A DNA stretch of 64,000 nt from Varanus komodoensis (GCF_004798865.1 NW_025336598.1:13996904-14060903), one strand, 5' to 3'; shown: positions 34,320 through 46,475, numbered from the stretch's first letter. Numbers and translations are program-made. The notes: generated by a model from the letters alone, not told the origin.

Positions 34320-34801
34320 GATTTGGCCCCAGTCACTGCCGGCAAGTTAAAGGCCGCGCAGCAGCTCTCACCCATGCCGGAGGAGGGGGGCAGGAGCAGG
34401 GCCCACGGAGCACTCGGCAGCTGGATGGTGGGCCTGTAGGCCGGCAGCGTCCCAGCTCCTGGTCCTGTGATGGCGCCGTCCATCCCGCAGGGCAGCGGTG
34501 TCCTCAGCGGGCGTCGGGGCGCCGGTCAGCTGCGGCGGAGGCAGGTCTTACAGCGGTGGTGGTGGGCCGTCTGGCCTATACTACTATTCCAAGGATATTT
34601 CTGCATTGGACCTTTTCTCTGGAATTGCCAGTTTACAGTTTAAAATACACCAAGGGTGGTCAGACTTGCTCAGCTTGCAAGTGGCAAGCAGGCGCCAGTG
34701 GGCTGGGATGGCAAGTGGGTGCCCGTATCAGTAAGCAGCATGCTGCAAAATAAATTCGAAGAGCCGCATGTGGCTCCTGAGCCTTAGATTGGCCACCCCT
34801 G
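34320..34801 (+). mobile_element. hAT-like DNA transposon fragment with GC-rich interior
   Basis: The right end, GAGCCGCATGTGGCTCCTGA through TTGGCCACCCCTG, matches the common amniote hAT end (inverse of CAGGGGTGGCCAA). The matching left end is not visible, so the 5' border is approximate. The interior (about 34330-34560) is strongly GC-rich. Confidence 0.6.
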
Positions 34802-34809
34802 GCACGTAC

Positions 34810-35635
34810 TGTATCTAGTGACATCTGTCACAGCATGATAGGTTTAGAAACCATCTTTGGGCCACCAAGAAAGTTTCCAGTAGTTGAAAATGCATTATTG
34901 CATTCATAAGGACTCAGAAAATTAACTTCTTCTGGCAATCTGATGGGTGTTTCCATTGGAAGCTGGCAATTCCAGTGAACCGGTTCAGAAAGCGTGCTGA
35001 AGCTGGGACTGGGGAAAATCGTTCTGTGCAAAGGCTCCTGGGATACATCCCAGAAGTCACCAAGAAGACTGAAAAGGACCGCAGGAAGAAACAAGCCTTG
35101 GGACGCCACAGAGTGCCCAATCATCTGCGGTATTAGCAAGCAAACAACCAGACCATAGTTGCTTACTGCCTAGTGTGCAGCTGAAACCTAATAATCAGTA
35201 AGTCTGGTTGTGTGGATGTAAACTGTATATGACTGTAGTGATTTTGTAGCTAGACAAAACTTGATCTAGGAACTGAGGTGTTTATATGACAGACCACACT
35301 TCAAATACAAACTCTCTGGATGGCAACCCATTGTCTCAGCTCAGCCACACCGCTGATTTTATGTGACTGTTCTAAGGATACTAATAATATACACTGAATA
35401 TAAATCACAGAGCAGTGTATGTTTTGGCCACTGTCTTCTCATTTAATTGCACAGGCATGCAAATCTTGGATATATGATAGTGTTCAGAGTTCAAATTCCT
35501 TTGGCAGACACCATCATAGTAATTAAATAATTGTAAAAAATGCTTGCTTGACTTGACTTTGGTGTCAGGTCAAGTGCCCTATAAAAGATGTGTATTTTCC
35601 AAGACTATATAAACTAAGAAACTGATCACTACACA
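34810..35635. other. Intergenic, nothing recognised
   Basis: No gene or nameable repeat between the hAT-like end and the next SINE. Confidence 0.35.
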
Positions 35636-35639
35636 GCTA

Positions 35640-35855
35640 TATTATCAAGATAATACTTCTGAGCTCAGGTATGGCACATACAGTTTGTCTGCAGAGATTC
35701 AGGTTCAATCCTGGCATTTCCAGGTAGGGCTGGAAAACTGTCTGAGACCCTGGAAAGCCACTGCTTCCAGTCAGTGCTGACAGTACTGGGTCAGATGGAC
35801 CAATGGACTGATTCGGTATGAGGCAGCTTTCCATGATCTTATGCCTCCATCCACA
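35640..35855 (+). repeat. tRNA-derived SINE, second family
   Basis: Contains a B-box-like AGGTTCAATCCTGG near 35700, then GAGACCCTGGAAAGCCACTG and GGACCAATGGACTGATTCGG, ending ATGAGGCAGCTTTCCATG. This is a different body from the SINE family at 2671. Confidence 0.7.
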
Positions 35856-36264
35856 TGGGGTTGCCTTGGATATGGTCAGGCAGGCAGTTGCAGTAGATTT
35901 GAGTTCAGGCAGTACTGAGGACAAGTGCATAGCCTCCAATGTATTTCTTTACGACAATGTATTTCAGTTACGATTGAAACTGACAGTCCCAGTCTCCTCC
36001 CTTCCCTCCAGAACTTCCCTCTCCTTCCCTTCTGAGGCCCAGTCACACACTTGGTGGTAGGGCAGCCAGCACAGTTCTTTCCATGCTGTAGATCATACTT
36101 CAGAACCTTGGTTCCAAGATTTTGTAGGATTTCAGAGCTGGAACTCCAAAGAAGCCTAGGACCTCCTGGACGGTGTGGGGAGGCCACAGGATTGAGGCCT
36201 AAGGGCCTAGTACACCAGTATCGCTGTAGAGATTGTCTTGTCAGTGTTTTCCCTTATTCCTTGG

Positions 36265-36440
36265 CTTCTGTAGATATGCTATTTTTGTATTCTACCCTTT
36301 TTCCTCTTACAAAGAAACCGAAACAGCTTACATGCATCCCCATTCTCTGTTATCCTCACAACAACCCTGTGAGGTAAACCAGGCTAAGAGTCCATGACTG
36401 GCTCAAAGTCATCCAGTGTGCTTTTGTTGCCCAGTCCTTA
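36265..36440 (-). repeat. tRNA-derived SINE, inverted
   Basis: Plus strand reads CTCACAACAACCCTGTGAGG and CTGGCTCAAAGTCATCCAGT, the reverse complement of the SINE core at 2671. Confidence 0.7.
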
Positions 36441-38394
36441 GGCCCACACAGTGGGTAGATTAAGGCTATTCCCTTTGACTGGGACTTGGATATGGATCAG
36501 GGCCTCGTTGGTGATAACTACAATTTAGAACCTGTTCCTTAGGAGAAGCCAAGTAGTTCTTTGCCTCTCTCTCCCTCAGCTATGAACAACTGAAGCACAG
36601 TCTAGATGGAAGTACGCACATTCATGTGGTTACCAGCTTTTAAGAATTTAGTTTTATTCAGTGCAATTTTAAATTTATATGATCTTTGTAGTTATTTTAA
36701 CTTGTATTGCTTAAAAAATGATGTTCCATTTTATGCAAACTGAAATCCATATATTAAAAAACCCAGTCATACCACCACACAGCAGAATGACAGTTGGTGC
36801 TTAATGGGACAAGAATAGTTATCTTCCAGTAATAGGATTCTAATGCTGCAGAGCAAAGTTTTATTGAAAATGGGATTTCTTTTTGCATTTATAACATCCA
36901 GGAAGATTAAATATGGCTGTGCAGCACGATCTTAAATATATTTACTCAGAAGTTAGTTTCATTGACCTCAACAAGAATTTTTCCCATGGGGATGTGTAGT
37001 TTGCAGCCTTACAATGTAACTCACTATATTCAGTGGGGTTACTTCCAAGTAAGTGTGCACAGGATTGCAGCCTCCAAGTCTCTACAAAGTCCCATTGAAC
37101 TTCTTTGAGAGTTTTCTGTGCAGGGATTACTCTTGAACTTCTAGCTTGGATTTTAACTCAAGACTCCCTGATCTCCAAATACCTTAGTGCTTCCAGCACA
37201 AGAAAGAGCTAGGAGCAATAGTGTGGCCAGAGCAAGACACTTCGCCCGATAACCTTCCTTCCCAGAATGTCTCTATCAACTGACCACTAAGCTTATTCTT
37301 CCACACAACAATGATTCAGCTTTCACCTAATTTTCCTGGAAATATTGATCCCTGTTCTACCCATCTTGCTGTGTCCGTGCTGCAACCATGTGTGTTCTCG
37401 AAACCAGACCAAGTCACAGACTGGGTGATAAAATTACTAGATAAAGGCTTCAGAGAAAAGGCCAACTGGATGTCAGTTTAATGGTTATATACAGGAAGGG
37501 TTCTGCTTTTTCTTCATTACTTGAGAAAGTCTGAAGCAGCTGTAACAGACAGAACCTTGAAAAGATTTTCTCTCTCTTTCTAAATTAGCGAGTCTCTTGG
37601 TCATATATACATTTCAGAAATTGCATTCACAAAACTTCTTGTTTGGAAGTAGCTGACAACATCAGCTTTGACAAAATGAAGTAGGCATTTCAGCATACCA
37701 TCCACACCAAACACTTAAAGTGATTTAAATTAGTGAACTTGGAAATGGTAATTCTTAGGAAGGCTGCAAGTAAGGCTCCATTCTTCAACAATCTGAACCA
37801 ACTACATTTCCCAGGATCCCTTGGTGAATCAGTGTCAGTTTAACAAATTTAAAATTAATACACATTTATAATGTAAGCTGCAGTCCTATGCGTACCTAAC
37901 TGGTACCGGGACTAGGACTGATTGAACGTAATTGGATTTACTTCTGAGTAGACATACCTAGGAGGTTACTGTTAGGTATATCTGTGAAGGGAATGTGGTT
38001 TTCAAGTCAAACTGCTTTGAGAGCAACAGGAGAAGAATGGTGTAAATCACTTTGTGGTTGTTGTAATGCTCTCTGCTGCTGTGGATTTACCATATTTTCT
38101 CTTTTCATTTTTAGAAGACTTATAAAGTGTTCTTTTAAAAAAAGATCCAGCTAGCTTTTGAGTTTTATCACTGCACCCCTTTCAAACATATATTAGATGT
38201 CATTTTAATGTGAACAACAACTTTTCATACTGCTGTCAAGTGTTCAAAGTGCTTCACATGAATTATCTTGGATTGACTCCATAAAAGAAACCACAGCCTT
38301 GAATTTAGAACAGCTAAACAGGGATGTCATGGATAAGACATTTTGGAGGGATTTTATTCATAAGGTCACCATAAAGTGGCAATGACTTTATAGT
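36441..38394. other. Intergenic, with short foldback fragments
   Basis: No gene. Fragments at 36940-37072 and 37873-37972 carry TTTACTCAGAAGTTAGTTTC, CTTCCAAGTAAGTGTGCACA and TACTTCTGAGTAGACATACC, members of the dispersed foldback family listed at 54355. Confidence 0.4.
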
Positions 38395-38675
38395 ACATGA
38401 CTTGCTCTTCCCTGCAGTGGAGGGCAGGACATGTTCCAATGGGGCAAAGTTCAAGGAACCAAGCTTCAGGTTGGATGTCAGGAGGTACTTCTTGACAGTT
38501 AGGACCACGAGAATATGGAATGAGCTACCAAGGGAGGTGGTGGAAGCCCCATCAGTGAGGGTGTTCAAGGACACGTTGGGGAATATATGAGTGAGGCCGG
38601 CTGGAGCCAGGGATCAGACTAGAAGGCCCAGGAGACCCCTTCTGACTTGCTTTTTTTATATGTTTCTCTGTAATG
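38395..38675 (+). repeat. CR1 LINE 3' end (plus orientation)
   Basis: GTGGAGGGCAGGACATGTTC, AGGTACTTCTTGACAGTTAG, GAGCTACCAAGGGAGGTGGT and ACTAGAAGGCCCAGGAGACC: the sense 3' end of a CR1 subfamily. The same subfamily lies inverted at 39575-39935. Confidence 0.8.
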
Positions 38676-39095
38676 TGTACAACAACCCTATAGGGGGGTA
38701 ACTCCAATTGATTTGATAATTGCAGTTTTACACCAAGGCAGGGCCGAATTCAGTTTACACTCCCACTTAAACCAACAAAATGTAACATGAACTTTGGAAT
38801 AACTATAAACAACAGATATAACTGAGCAGAGTTAAATATTTACAGATGAAAGGCAAACAAAACATATAGGAACACACAAAGTGTAAGGGCATGCAAAAGG
38901 AAGAAAACATTAAAAGTACCCCTTGGGGAACAATATTCAATAAATATTACATCCAAAAACAAAGGGTGATGATAATTAAGAGTCTTGTATTAAATCAGTT
39001 CCCTTTTCTAAAACCTCCAGCCTGTTCCATTGTTCTTCATTCTCTAGACATGGCCCTGTAGCTAGGAGCAGAACAAACCTAACAGCATGTCCCCA

Positions 39096-39262
39096 ACAAG
39101 GCCTGAAGTGCCTGATCCTGTCTAATCTTGGAAGTTAAGCAGGGTCAGGCCTGGTTAGAATCTGGATGGGAGACATTAGTCCTGCATCGAGCAAGTAGTT
39201 GGACCCATGGGCTTGCTAGGCTGCTTCCAACTGTATGATTCAATGATTTAACTTATATGTCT
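39096..39262 (+). repeat. 5S rRNA-derived SINE with CR1-like tail
   Basis: 39096-39174 follows 5S rRNA: CCTGATCCTGTCTAATCTTG, GAAGTTAAGCAGGGTCAGGC and CTGGTTAGAATCTGGATGGG AGAC, keeping the internal-promoter-like boxes AAGTTAAGCAGGGTC and TGGATGGGAGAC. The rest (AGTAGTTGGACCCATGGGCT, CTTCCAACTGTATGATTCAA) resembles the CR1 3' end. It is therefore a SINE or 5S/CR1 chimera rather than a 5S gene; the 5S head is diverged and its first part is missing. Confidence 0.75.
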
Positions 39263-39574
39263 ATTCCAGAAGGATACCATGGTAAGTGGTATCATAAACC
39301 ACATGGTCACTGTCCCCTGTGTGTTGCCCAATAAAGGTCTTTGGTTAGGGCAATTTAGTCCCCAAACTAGGTCTGAACCTAGACGGGAAAGGATCTTGAT
39401 AATCCAGTTCTTCCAAGAGCATCTAGTGCTGTTTGATAGTCATTGTCCTGAGCACCTTCCTAGGAAAGAGATACTAACAACTGGACAGTAGCTACTAAGA
39501 ACTTCTCACTCCCAACAGCCAGTGGTGTTCTCCGCACCGCCAATGCCCCTCAGGCAACTGCCAGCCAACCGCTA

Positions 39575-39935
39575 CATAGAAACATAGAAACAGAGCGAGT
39601 CAGAAGGTGTCTCCCGGGCCATCTAGTCTGATGCCCAGCTCCAGCCGGCTCCAATCATGACATGGCTACCATGTGCATGTCTAGCCTTTCCTTGAACACA
39701 CTCACTGATGGGGCCTCAACCACCTCCTGTGGAAGCCCATTCCACACCCTCGGGGTCCTAACTATCAGGAAGTACTTCCTGGCATCCAAACTGAACCTTG
39801 GTTCCCTGAGCTTGACTCCGTTGGAGTGTGTCCTGCCCTCCTCTGCAGGGGAGAACAGGTCTCCTACCATCACTAGAAGATACTTTGACCAGTTCTTGGC
39901 CAATGAAGCTAGAACCAACCCAGCTTTCCACCCTT
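39575..39935 (-). repeat. CR1 LINE 3' end (minus orientation)
   Basis: Plus strand begins CATAGAAACATAGAAACAGA and continues GCCATCTAGTCTGATGCCCA, TGGAAGCCCATTCCACACCC, GGAAGTACTTCCTGGCATCC, the reverse complement of the CR1 copy at 38395. Confidence 0.8.
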
Positions 39936-41724
39936 GTGGTTCAGAACTGAACCATGAGAATCAGTAATGAGGGAAGTTAAGTTTGTTGTTCTAAAAAGAA
40001 AGAATACCAGTGGTCAATAAGAGGCTGGGGAAACACAAAGGAAAAGGTGTGATTGGCAATGCCAATTCTTGCTTGCACTTTGGACCATGAGAAGCAAAGG
40101 TCTAAATCCCTGGCAATTGTGCCTTTTTCATTTCTATTTTTACACTGGAGAAGATCTGGGACCCAAGTCTGGAGGTGGGGTGGAGGGTTAGTGGAGTTTT
40201 AAAAAATCCATATTGTGGCACTTGCACCTAAGTTAAGGTTGAAAGTAGGGTTACGATTTAGGTACTAGGCACCTATTGTCAATAAAGTTATGTCTTTATT
40301 GGCCCTCCAAAGTGATAGATTACTTATCTGAGCCCACGCAGAACACTGTTCCTTTCTCATCTGGTGATCACAGCTAGTTCCCATCCCTCTGGATTCTCAA
40401 GTCCGCCCAGTTCAAGGGGTGGGCCTTAGCTTCAGCAACCCGCAGGTCAGCAGCCATGGTTAAGGGCTGCTTAAGCTACAGGACTGTTTATCTTATTAGC
40501 CTCTTTTTATTACCCCAGTCCAAAGAGCTGCTTGCATGGTGATTTCCATCTCTAATATCTACAATTTGACATCACCATTGTCGTCACAGTAGCCTTTCTT
40601 GCATCAGCAGGTGTTTACTATGGACAATTCTCCAAAAACAAACTTCATCCTGTTCACTTCAGTGTAAATCTGGCCTGCATGCCAGCAGTCATACGATCGC
40701 ATTTTGAAAAACAATTTTCGATAATATATTTGGCAGACTCTGCATGAACACTTAATAGGCCCAATATAATAGAAGATTGCTTGGGTGTTCTGATTGTCAG
40801 GAGCTCTTTTTTGCTCTTCTGAAGGGTATCTATGGTTCACCTAAAGACTTCTCTGAATATGTGACCCAAGTGCATAATATAGGAATATCTGCAGTTTACA
40901 GGTGGCTCTCTCATTAAATCTGCGTGCCGCTGCACTGTGTTTGTTGCTCACAGTTGCAGGGTTTGTTGTGCCCCTGTGTGGTCTATGTTTTCCTTTTTTC
41001 TGAAGGTAGCACTTATAGTTTCTATTCTTATGTTGCCCAGGAGTATATTTGCCCATATGCAAATACAGGAACATGGCACCCTTTCTGCCACAAAAAGTGA
41101 GTGTTAACCCACTAGCAGAAGGACGGACGGACACCTCGGCAACATCCTTGTAATTAAGCTCTACACATACACATTTCTCCAAAGTTCTCAAATTCCTCTT
41201 TGCGGGGAAACTGAACAGGTTGTGAAAGGGCAGGTGGTGTTTCCATAAGCACAAGACAAAAAATATATATTGTACCCTCCTCTGTATTCTACTGTTTAGG
41301 TAAGCAAAAAATGCCACAAAAATAAATTATAAATTGGTTTGAGAGCGAGGGAGAAATATAGAGGCCTTTTCCATGGGGGAAGAAAACTTCCAGGAAATTG
41401 GAAGGCTGATTTTAGCCCAGCACTAGTCTCATCTTATTCCTGGAGGTGAACACACCTGCATTGCAGATGATGCTAAATGGCGCTAGGCTGCAATCGCAGC
41501 TGATAACAGGAGATCCCTTAAGGAAATCCCTTAGGAAAAAGAAAAGCAGTGCTACAACCCCTGAAAATTATAAGCCCTACCTGTGAGGAACTGTTGGAGT
41601 ATTTCTTTTCCTCCTGGGGAAATTTGGCAAAAGCATCCTCCAATTTCTCTGCCCACAAATAGACAGGAAAAGTTTGAGCAACCATTTGTGCACAGGTTTA
41701 ATTTTTACTGCCATGCAGAGGTGA
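39936..41724. other. Intergenic, nothing recognised
   Basis: The longest frame (minus strand, about 41317-40841, 158 codons) has no recognisable domain, no splice or neighbour context and no family resemblance, so no gene is called. Confidence 0.4.
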
Positions 41725-42885
41725 GCATAAGAACGTAAGACAAGACATGCTGTATAACACCAACGATCCATCTGGTTCAGCACTCCAGTCATACAGTGGC
41801 AAATCAGCTTCCCACAGGATCCCTCCAGCAGGATGGATAGAAGAGGTCCACCTGCCCAAGCTCCTCTATAGCTGGTGTATGCAGACAGGCTACCTCTGAT
41901 AATGGAGGTAGCACATAGTCAGCAAGGCTAGTAGCCATTGGTAGCCTTCCCCTCCATGGATTTCTTCAATCCCCTTGTTAAACCATCCAAATTGTAGTCA
42001 TCACTACGTCCTGGGACAGTGCCATTGTTTAACTATGTCCCATGCGAGGAAGCACTTCCTTTCATCGATCCGAAACCTTCCCCCAGTCAGCTCCATGAGA
42101 TGATCCCAGGTTCTAGTTTTATGGGAGAGGGAGTTCTATGGGAGTCTCTCTCTCCATTTTCTTCACACCATTCATAATTCTGAACTCCTCTATCATGTCT
42201 CTCCTTACTTGCCTTTTTTCTAAGCTAAACAGTACCAGTTGTTGCAGCCACTCCTCTTTGTTGCCCTTCTCTGTACTTTTCCCAACTCAGTAATGTCCTT
42301 TTTCAGGTAAGGTGACTAGAAGTGCATACAACTTTCTAAATGTGGTCACACAGAATATTTGCACAAAGGGAGTACAATCTTGGAGGTTTGATTTTCCTTT
42401 CTTAATTATGCCTAAAATTGAATTTGCCTTTTTCACAGCCGCTGTACACTGGCAACATTTTAATTGAGATGACCATTCCTCCCCCAAGATCCTTTTACTG
42501 CTAGCTCAGATCCCAGTCCTATACTTGGAGTTGGGACTGTTTGCCCCAACATGCATTACTTTATACTTGCTTACATTGAACAGCATGTGCCATTTTGATC
42601 CCATTCTCCCAACTTGGAGAGATCCTTTTGGAGCTCCTCACAATCCCTTTTGGTTTTAGCCACTCTAAATAGTTTGGTGTCATCAGGAAACTTGACCACT
42701 TCACTGCTTACTCATAATCCCAGATCATTTATATTGCTTGAAAGGGATTGGTCCTAATGCAGAGCCCTGTGAGACTCCAGTGTTTACATTCCTCCAGTGG
42801 GAGAAAGTGCCATTTATTCCCACTCTCTACTTTCTGTTTTTTAACCAGCTACTGATTCGTAAGAGGACTTATGGAATAAGAGATG
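41725..42885 (-). mobile_element. CR1 LINE, 5'-truncated, with reverse transcriptase remnant
   Basis: Minus strand translates to KFPDDTKLFRVAKTKRDCEE and LQKDLSKLGEWDQNGTCCSM, the CR1 palm region. The catalytic FADD-type box reads FPDD at 42679-42690. The 3' end (plus-strand ACCAACGATCCATCTGGTTC near 41760) is present, and similarity fades after TTAACCAGCTACTGATTCGT near 42860. The frame is broken by stops. About 1.15 kb. Confidence 0.9.
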
Positions 42886-44825
42886 CATATGGAGGCACAT
42901 ATGGAACTCTCTTCCTCAGGTATCAAAGTGATCCATCCGGTCAGCCTAGATACTACTTTGACTTGGCAGTGGGTAGCACCACTTGCTGTCCCCTGCCTCA
43001 GGCAACAAAACTTCTTGGGCTGGCTGTGGCTAGAAGTGAATGGAAACCATCCACAGTGCTCTTCCTCTGTCCTCTAGTGGGCAAGTAAACACCAGAAACC
43101 CATGCTGGGGTCAGACTGGGCATTAACTGTGCCAACACCTGACCTCATGCATGGAATTTTGCAGGGATCTAGATGATGCCTTTCCCACTGCTTATTCCAT
43201 CATATTCCTTACTGCAGAAAATCTGCTAAAGAGAAAATGTCAGAATAGCTGCACAATGCCATCATTTGAAAACACTCTCAGTGAGAGGAAGGTATGGGAG
43301 AAACAAACAGAGAAGCCTTTCTGGAATTCAAGCAGGCCCATAATCTTCTCAGAGAAAATCCACAAATCCACATAGCCTCAAGGGATAAGATCGCTCTGCA
43401 TGTTTCCTTGTCTCCCTGCCTTAATACTCCAATTTACCCTATAGATTTTTTAAAGAGTCCTTGTTTTGATGGTTGTCAAAAGTAAGTGCTCTTGAAAAGG
43501 GGATGGGATTGGATTGCCCCTTCTGGAGTACCTAGAAGCTTGGAGAGGTGCAGAAAGCATGGAGGGCACTGAGGACAATTAGGGCAACAATTAAAAACTA
43601 GATGGTCACACTGCTAATGGATACTCACCATCCTCTTTGGGGTCAAAACCTTCTTTCCTGCTTTGCTTTTCAATTCACAGCTCACCAATCAACAGCTATC
43701 AAGTGTGTGCAAAGCAGCCTTGTTTGGGCCATGTCCTTGATGTTACTTACTGCATTTTAACAGCAGGCACTCACCACGATCAGGCAAGATTCTACATTTC
43801 AGCCAGCTGTAAGTTTGCCCCTGTGAAAGACTAGGAAAAAGCAACACCCAAAAAGTGTGCTTAAAGCATACATTTCTGTTGCCTGCCTTCCTGCAAAAAG
43901 GGTAATAAGCTAGTGATGGTCCTCCAAAGTGCTCCTTGGGCTCTGATGGAGCAGCTGTCACTGATAGCACATTGGATTTTGGGGAGAAACACCCTCCCCA
44001 CGAAGCAAAAGTGGAATTGTGATCAGAGGAGGAGACAAGACAGGAGACAAGTCTGCTGTGCAGGACCCTGGGATGAAGGCTTTAGCACTGTGTGGGAAGG
44101 AGGGGAAGAACTATCTATGGTACGCCCAATCATCTTCCAGGTGCTCTGAGCTTGTTTGCAGTGTGGCTTGCTGTGTCATGTAAACATACCCAGTGAATAG
44201 TATGAAATAAATCACTTTTGTTATGAACTGATTAATTTATTTAAAAGACTCATTCCCCAATTTTCTGCCAAGTAAACTCAAAGGAAATCACAATATACAA
44301 CTGGATGATAACATAAAAGCATTGAATTATCAGTGATGTTTCATAAAACAGCAATAAAAGCCACAGTATCAAACAAAGTAAAAGGACGTTCGGCAGAATG
44401 CCTTCTTGAGCAGCTGCATTTCACTCAAACACAGGAAAGACCAGAGTGTTGGAGTCTGATGAACTGCATCAGGAAAAGCATTTGAGAAAATGACAGCCAC
44501 AACAGAAATAGTCCTGTTCCTAGCATCTGCCTTAATATTTCAAAAAACCTTAGCTGCTGGGTGAAGCACGTAGATAGGAAGGTTTAGAAGCTGATCCTCC
44601 AGGCACTGAGCTTCCAAGCCATTAGGGCTTTAAAGGTCGAAACACTAACAGGGAGAGGCAGTTCTCAGAAGCAGGATTACTAAGACCCACAACATTCTGG
44701 AAAGCAAAGTTTCCTCCCTTACAGCATTCTAAAAACATTTTTAAAAACCTAGAATACAAAAAAAGATATGTTTTAGAAAACTCAACGACTATTTCCCCTC
44801 ACCCCCGCCCCGCAAACCATTTTCC
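42886..44825. other. Intergenic, nothing firmly recognised
   Basis: A short fragment near 42955-43030 (CTGCCTCAGGCAACAAAACT) resembles the degenerate repeat seen near 12060 and 53925. No gene. Confidence 0.35.
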
Positions 44826-44827
44826 TG

Positions 44828-45110
44828 TAAGAACAGAAGAGCCCTGCTGGGTCCATTTGGTCCGGCATTTTGTAAACACAGTGGCCAGCTATCTGCCTAC
44901 AGGATCCCACAAGCAGGATCTGACTGCAGCAGCATCCTCCCACCCAGGTTTGCCAGCCACTGAGGTGCATAGACATAGCCCTGGAGGTGGCCTGTCGCCA
45001 TGAGGATTAGCACACTGATAGCCTTTTCCTTCATGAATTCATCCAACCCTCTTTTAACTTGGTGGCTGTCACAACATCTCATGGAAGCCAAAGGAATAAA
45101 CATATAGTCC
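44828..45110 (-). repeat. CR1 LINE 3' end
   Basis: Plus strand reads GAACAGAAGAGCCCTGCTGG, CAGCATCCTCCCACCCAGGT and ATCCAACCCTCTTTTAACTT, antisense CR1 3' sequence. The next part of CR1 reappears at 45690-45915, so the two may be one element split by about 580 bases of other sequence. Confidence 0.8.
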
Positions 45111-45689
45111 CAGAGAACCGGTTAAAAATAGAACATTATATCAACAAAACAGCAGAAACCTGTCCTGAGCCTTGGTGATCCTGGCTGGCAAATTCAGTGC
45201 TTGAATTGGAAAGGAGGGTAGTCACCCTTACATATTCCAACATTTAGGAAGGTTTTTGCTAAGGCAAGACTTAATGTATTCCTTTCAGCCTTACTAGATG
45301 GAAAATTTAGAAGGAACTCGTACCAACACCAGGGATGTCCTGGTGCTCATGCCACTATAATACAATTTCACCAAGACTTGCAGCAATCAGCTGTAATCCC
45401 CATAATGCAATGGTTCCTGTGGAGAAGGGATGACCCCCCGACCCCGCATATTCACTTTCAGTTCATGATCTGAAGTTCACTATAAAAGTGGTGAACTTTT
45501 GTGCAGCTGCCAGTTAAACTGAGATTAGCAGGTATCACTGAATGGTAAACATTTAATTTAAAGATTAGAATATCATGTATTCCCTGATGTTACCTTAAGT
45601 ACCTAAGCATGTTAATACCCTGTTTTTACTGATGTCATGTTTTAATGTATTTTCTTGTACTTATCTGTTTTATTATGCTTGAGTTGCAG
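45111..45689. other. Sequence between two CR1 pieces
   Basis: No gene or nameable repeat. It separates adjacent parts of CR1 and may be an insertion; no terminal repeats were found. Confidence 0.35.
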
Positions 45690-45915
45690 TAATTCAACTA
45701 TCTTGTGGAAGTGAATGCCATAGTTTATGTGCTGTGTGAAGAGGTACTTACTTTTATCTGTCCTGAAACTTCCACCAAGCAGCTTCATGCCATGTGTCTT
45801 AGTACTACCAGTATTATGGGAGAAGGAAAAATGTCTCCCTCTCCATTTTCTCCACATCATGCATAATTGTATATACCTCTTTTTTTTATATGTCTTTTTC
45901 CTATGAATAACCAAC
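45690..45915 (-). repeat. CR1 LINE fragment (upstream part of the piece at 44828)
   Basis: Plus strand reads GTGAAGAGGTACTTACTTTT, CTTCATGCCATGTGTCTTAG and CCATTTTCTCCACATCATGC, the CR1 segment that normally follows the one ending at 45110. Confidence 0.75.
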
Positions 45916-45988
45916 ACAGAAAGGTAAGATATGAAAAAGAGATGAGTGTACAAATGTTGATTAGAGAACAAAACTAAGATTTGGCTTA

Positions 45989-46377
45989 TTGTATTTTTCC
46001 GTGTATAAGACGATACTTTTTCTTAAAAATATTTACCTAAAAATGGAGGGGCGTCTTATACACGGGGGGCCGAGAGGAGAACCACGGGCACCCTCGGGGG
46101 TGGGGGAGACTGGTTTGATCGCCGGTGTGATCGGGGGGAGACTGGTGCGGGTGCACTCCGGGGGAGACTGGTGTGATCACGGGCACCCTTGCCGGGGAGG
46201 CGGGTGTGCTGGGGAGGAGGTGGGTGCAGGTGCAATTGGGGGGGAGGTGGGCGCTGGTGTGCGCATGTGGTGAGGCGGAGGACATGTGCATGCAGCAGCT
46301 ACTTGCTCACTCAGAGATCGGTAAGAAAAGTGGGGAGCATCCTATACATGGGGCATCTTATAGTCGGGAAAATACGG
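45989..46377 (+). mobile_element. TA-flanked DNA transposon with related terminal repeats
   Basis: Left end TTGTATTTTTCCGTGTATAA, right end TATAGTCGGGAAAATACGG, flanked by TA at 45987-45988 and 46378-46379. Next to each end is a GACG/CATC-type motif with TATAAGAC or GTCTTATA. The interior is a G-rich set of imperfect repeats (GGGGGAGACTGGTG). No coding frame. Confidence 0.75.
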
Positions 46378-46475
46378 TATTTAGGCTGCCCAGAAAGGTA
46401 GTAAAAGTAGACAGTGTCGGGTGCACTGTTGAACTACATCCGAGTATTGCGGTTGGGCACAGGTGCTCTGTGAGT

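Noticed and set aside
34142-34753. 203-codon open frame on the plus strand
   Set aside because: It crosses the GC-rich interior of the hAT-like fragment, where stops are rare by composition; the protein is low complexity.
39096-39174. A 5S rRNA gene
   Set aside because: Diverged at many conserved positions, lacks the proper start and 3' stem, and is fused to a CR1-like tail; it is a SINE or pseudogene.
40841-41317. 158-codon open frame on the minus strand
   Set aside because: No recognisable domain, no conserved neighbour, no convincing splice context and ordinary composition; most likely chance.
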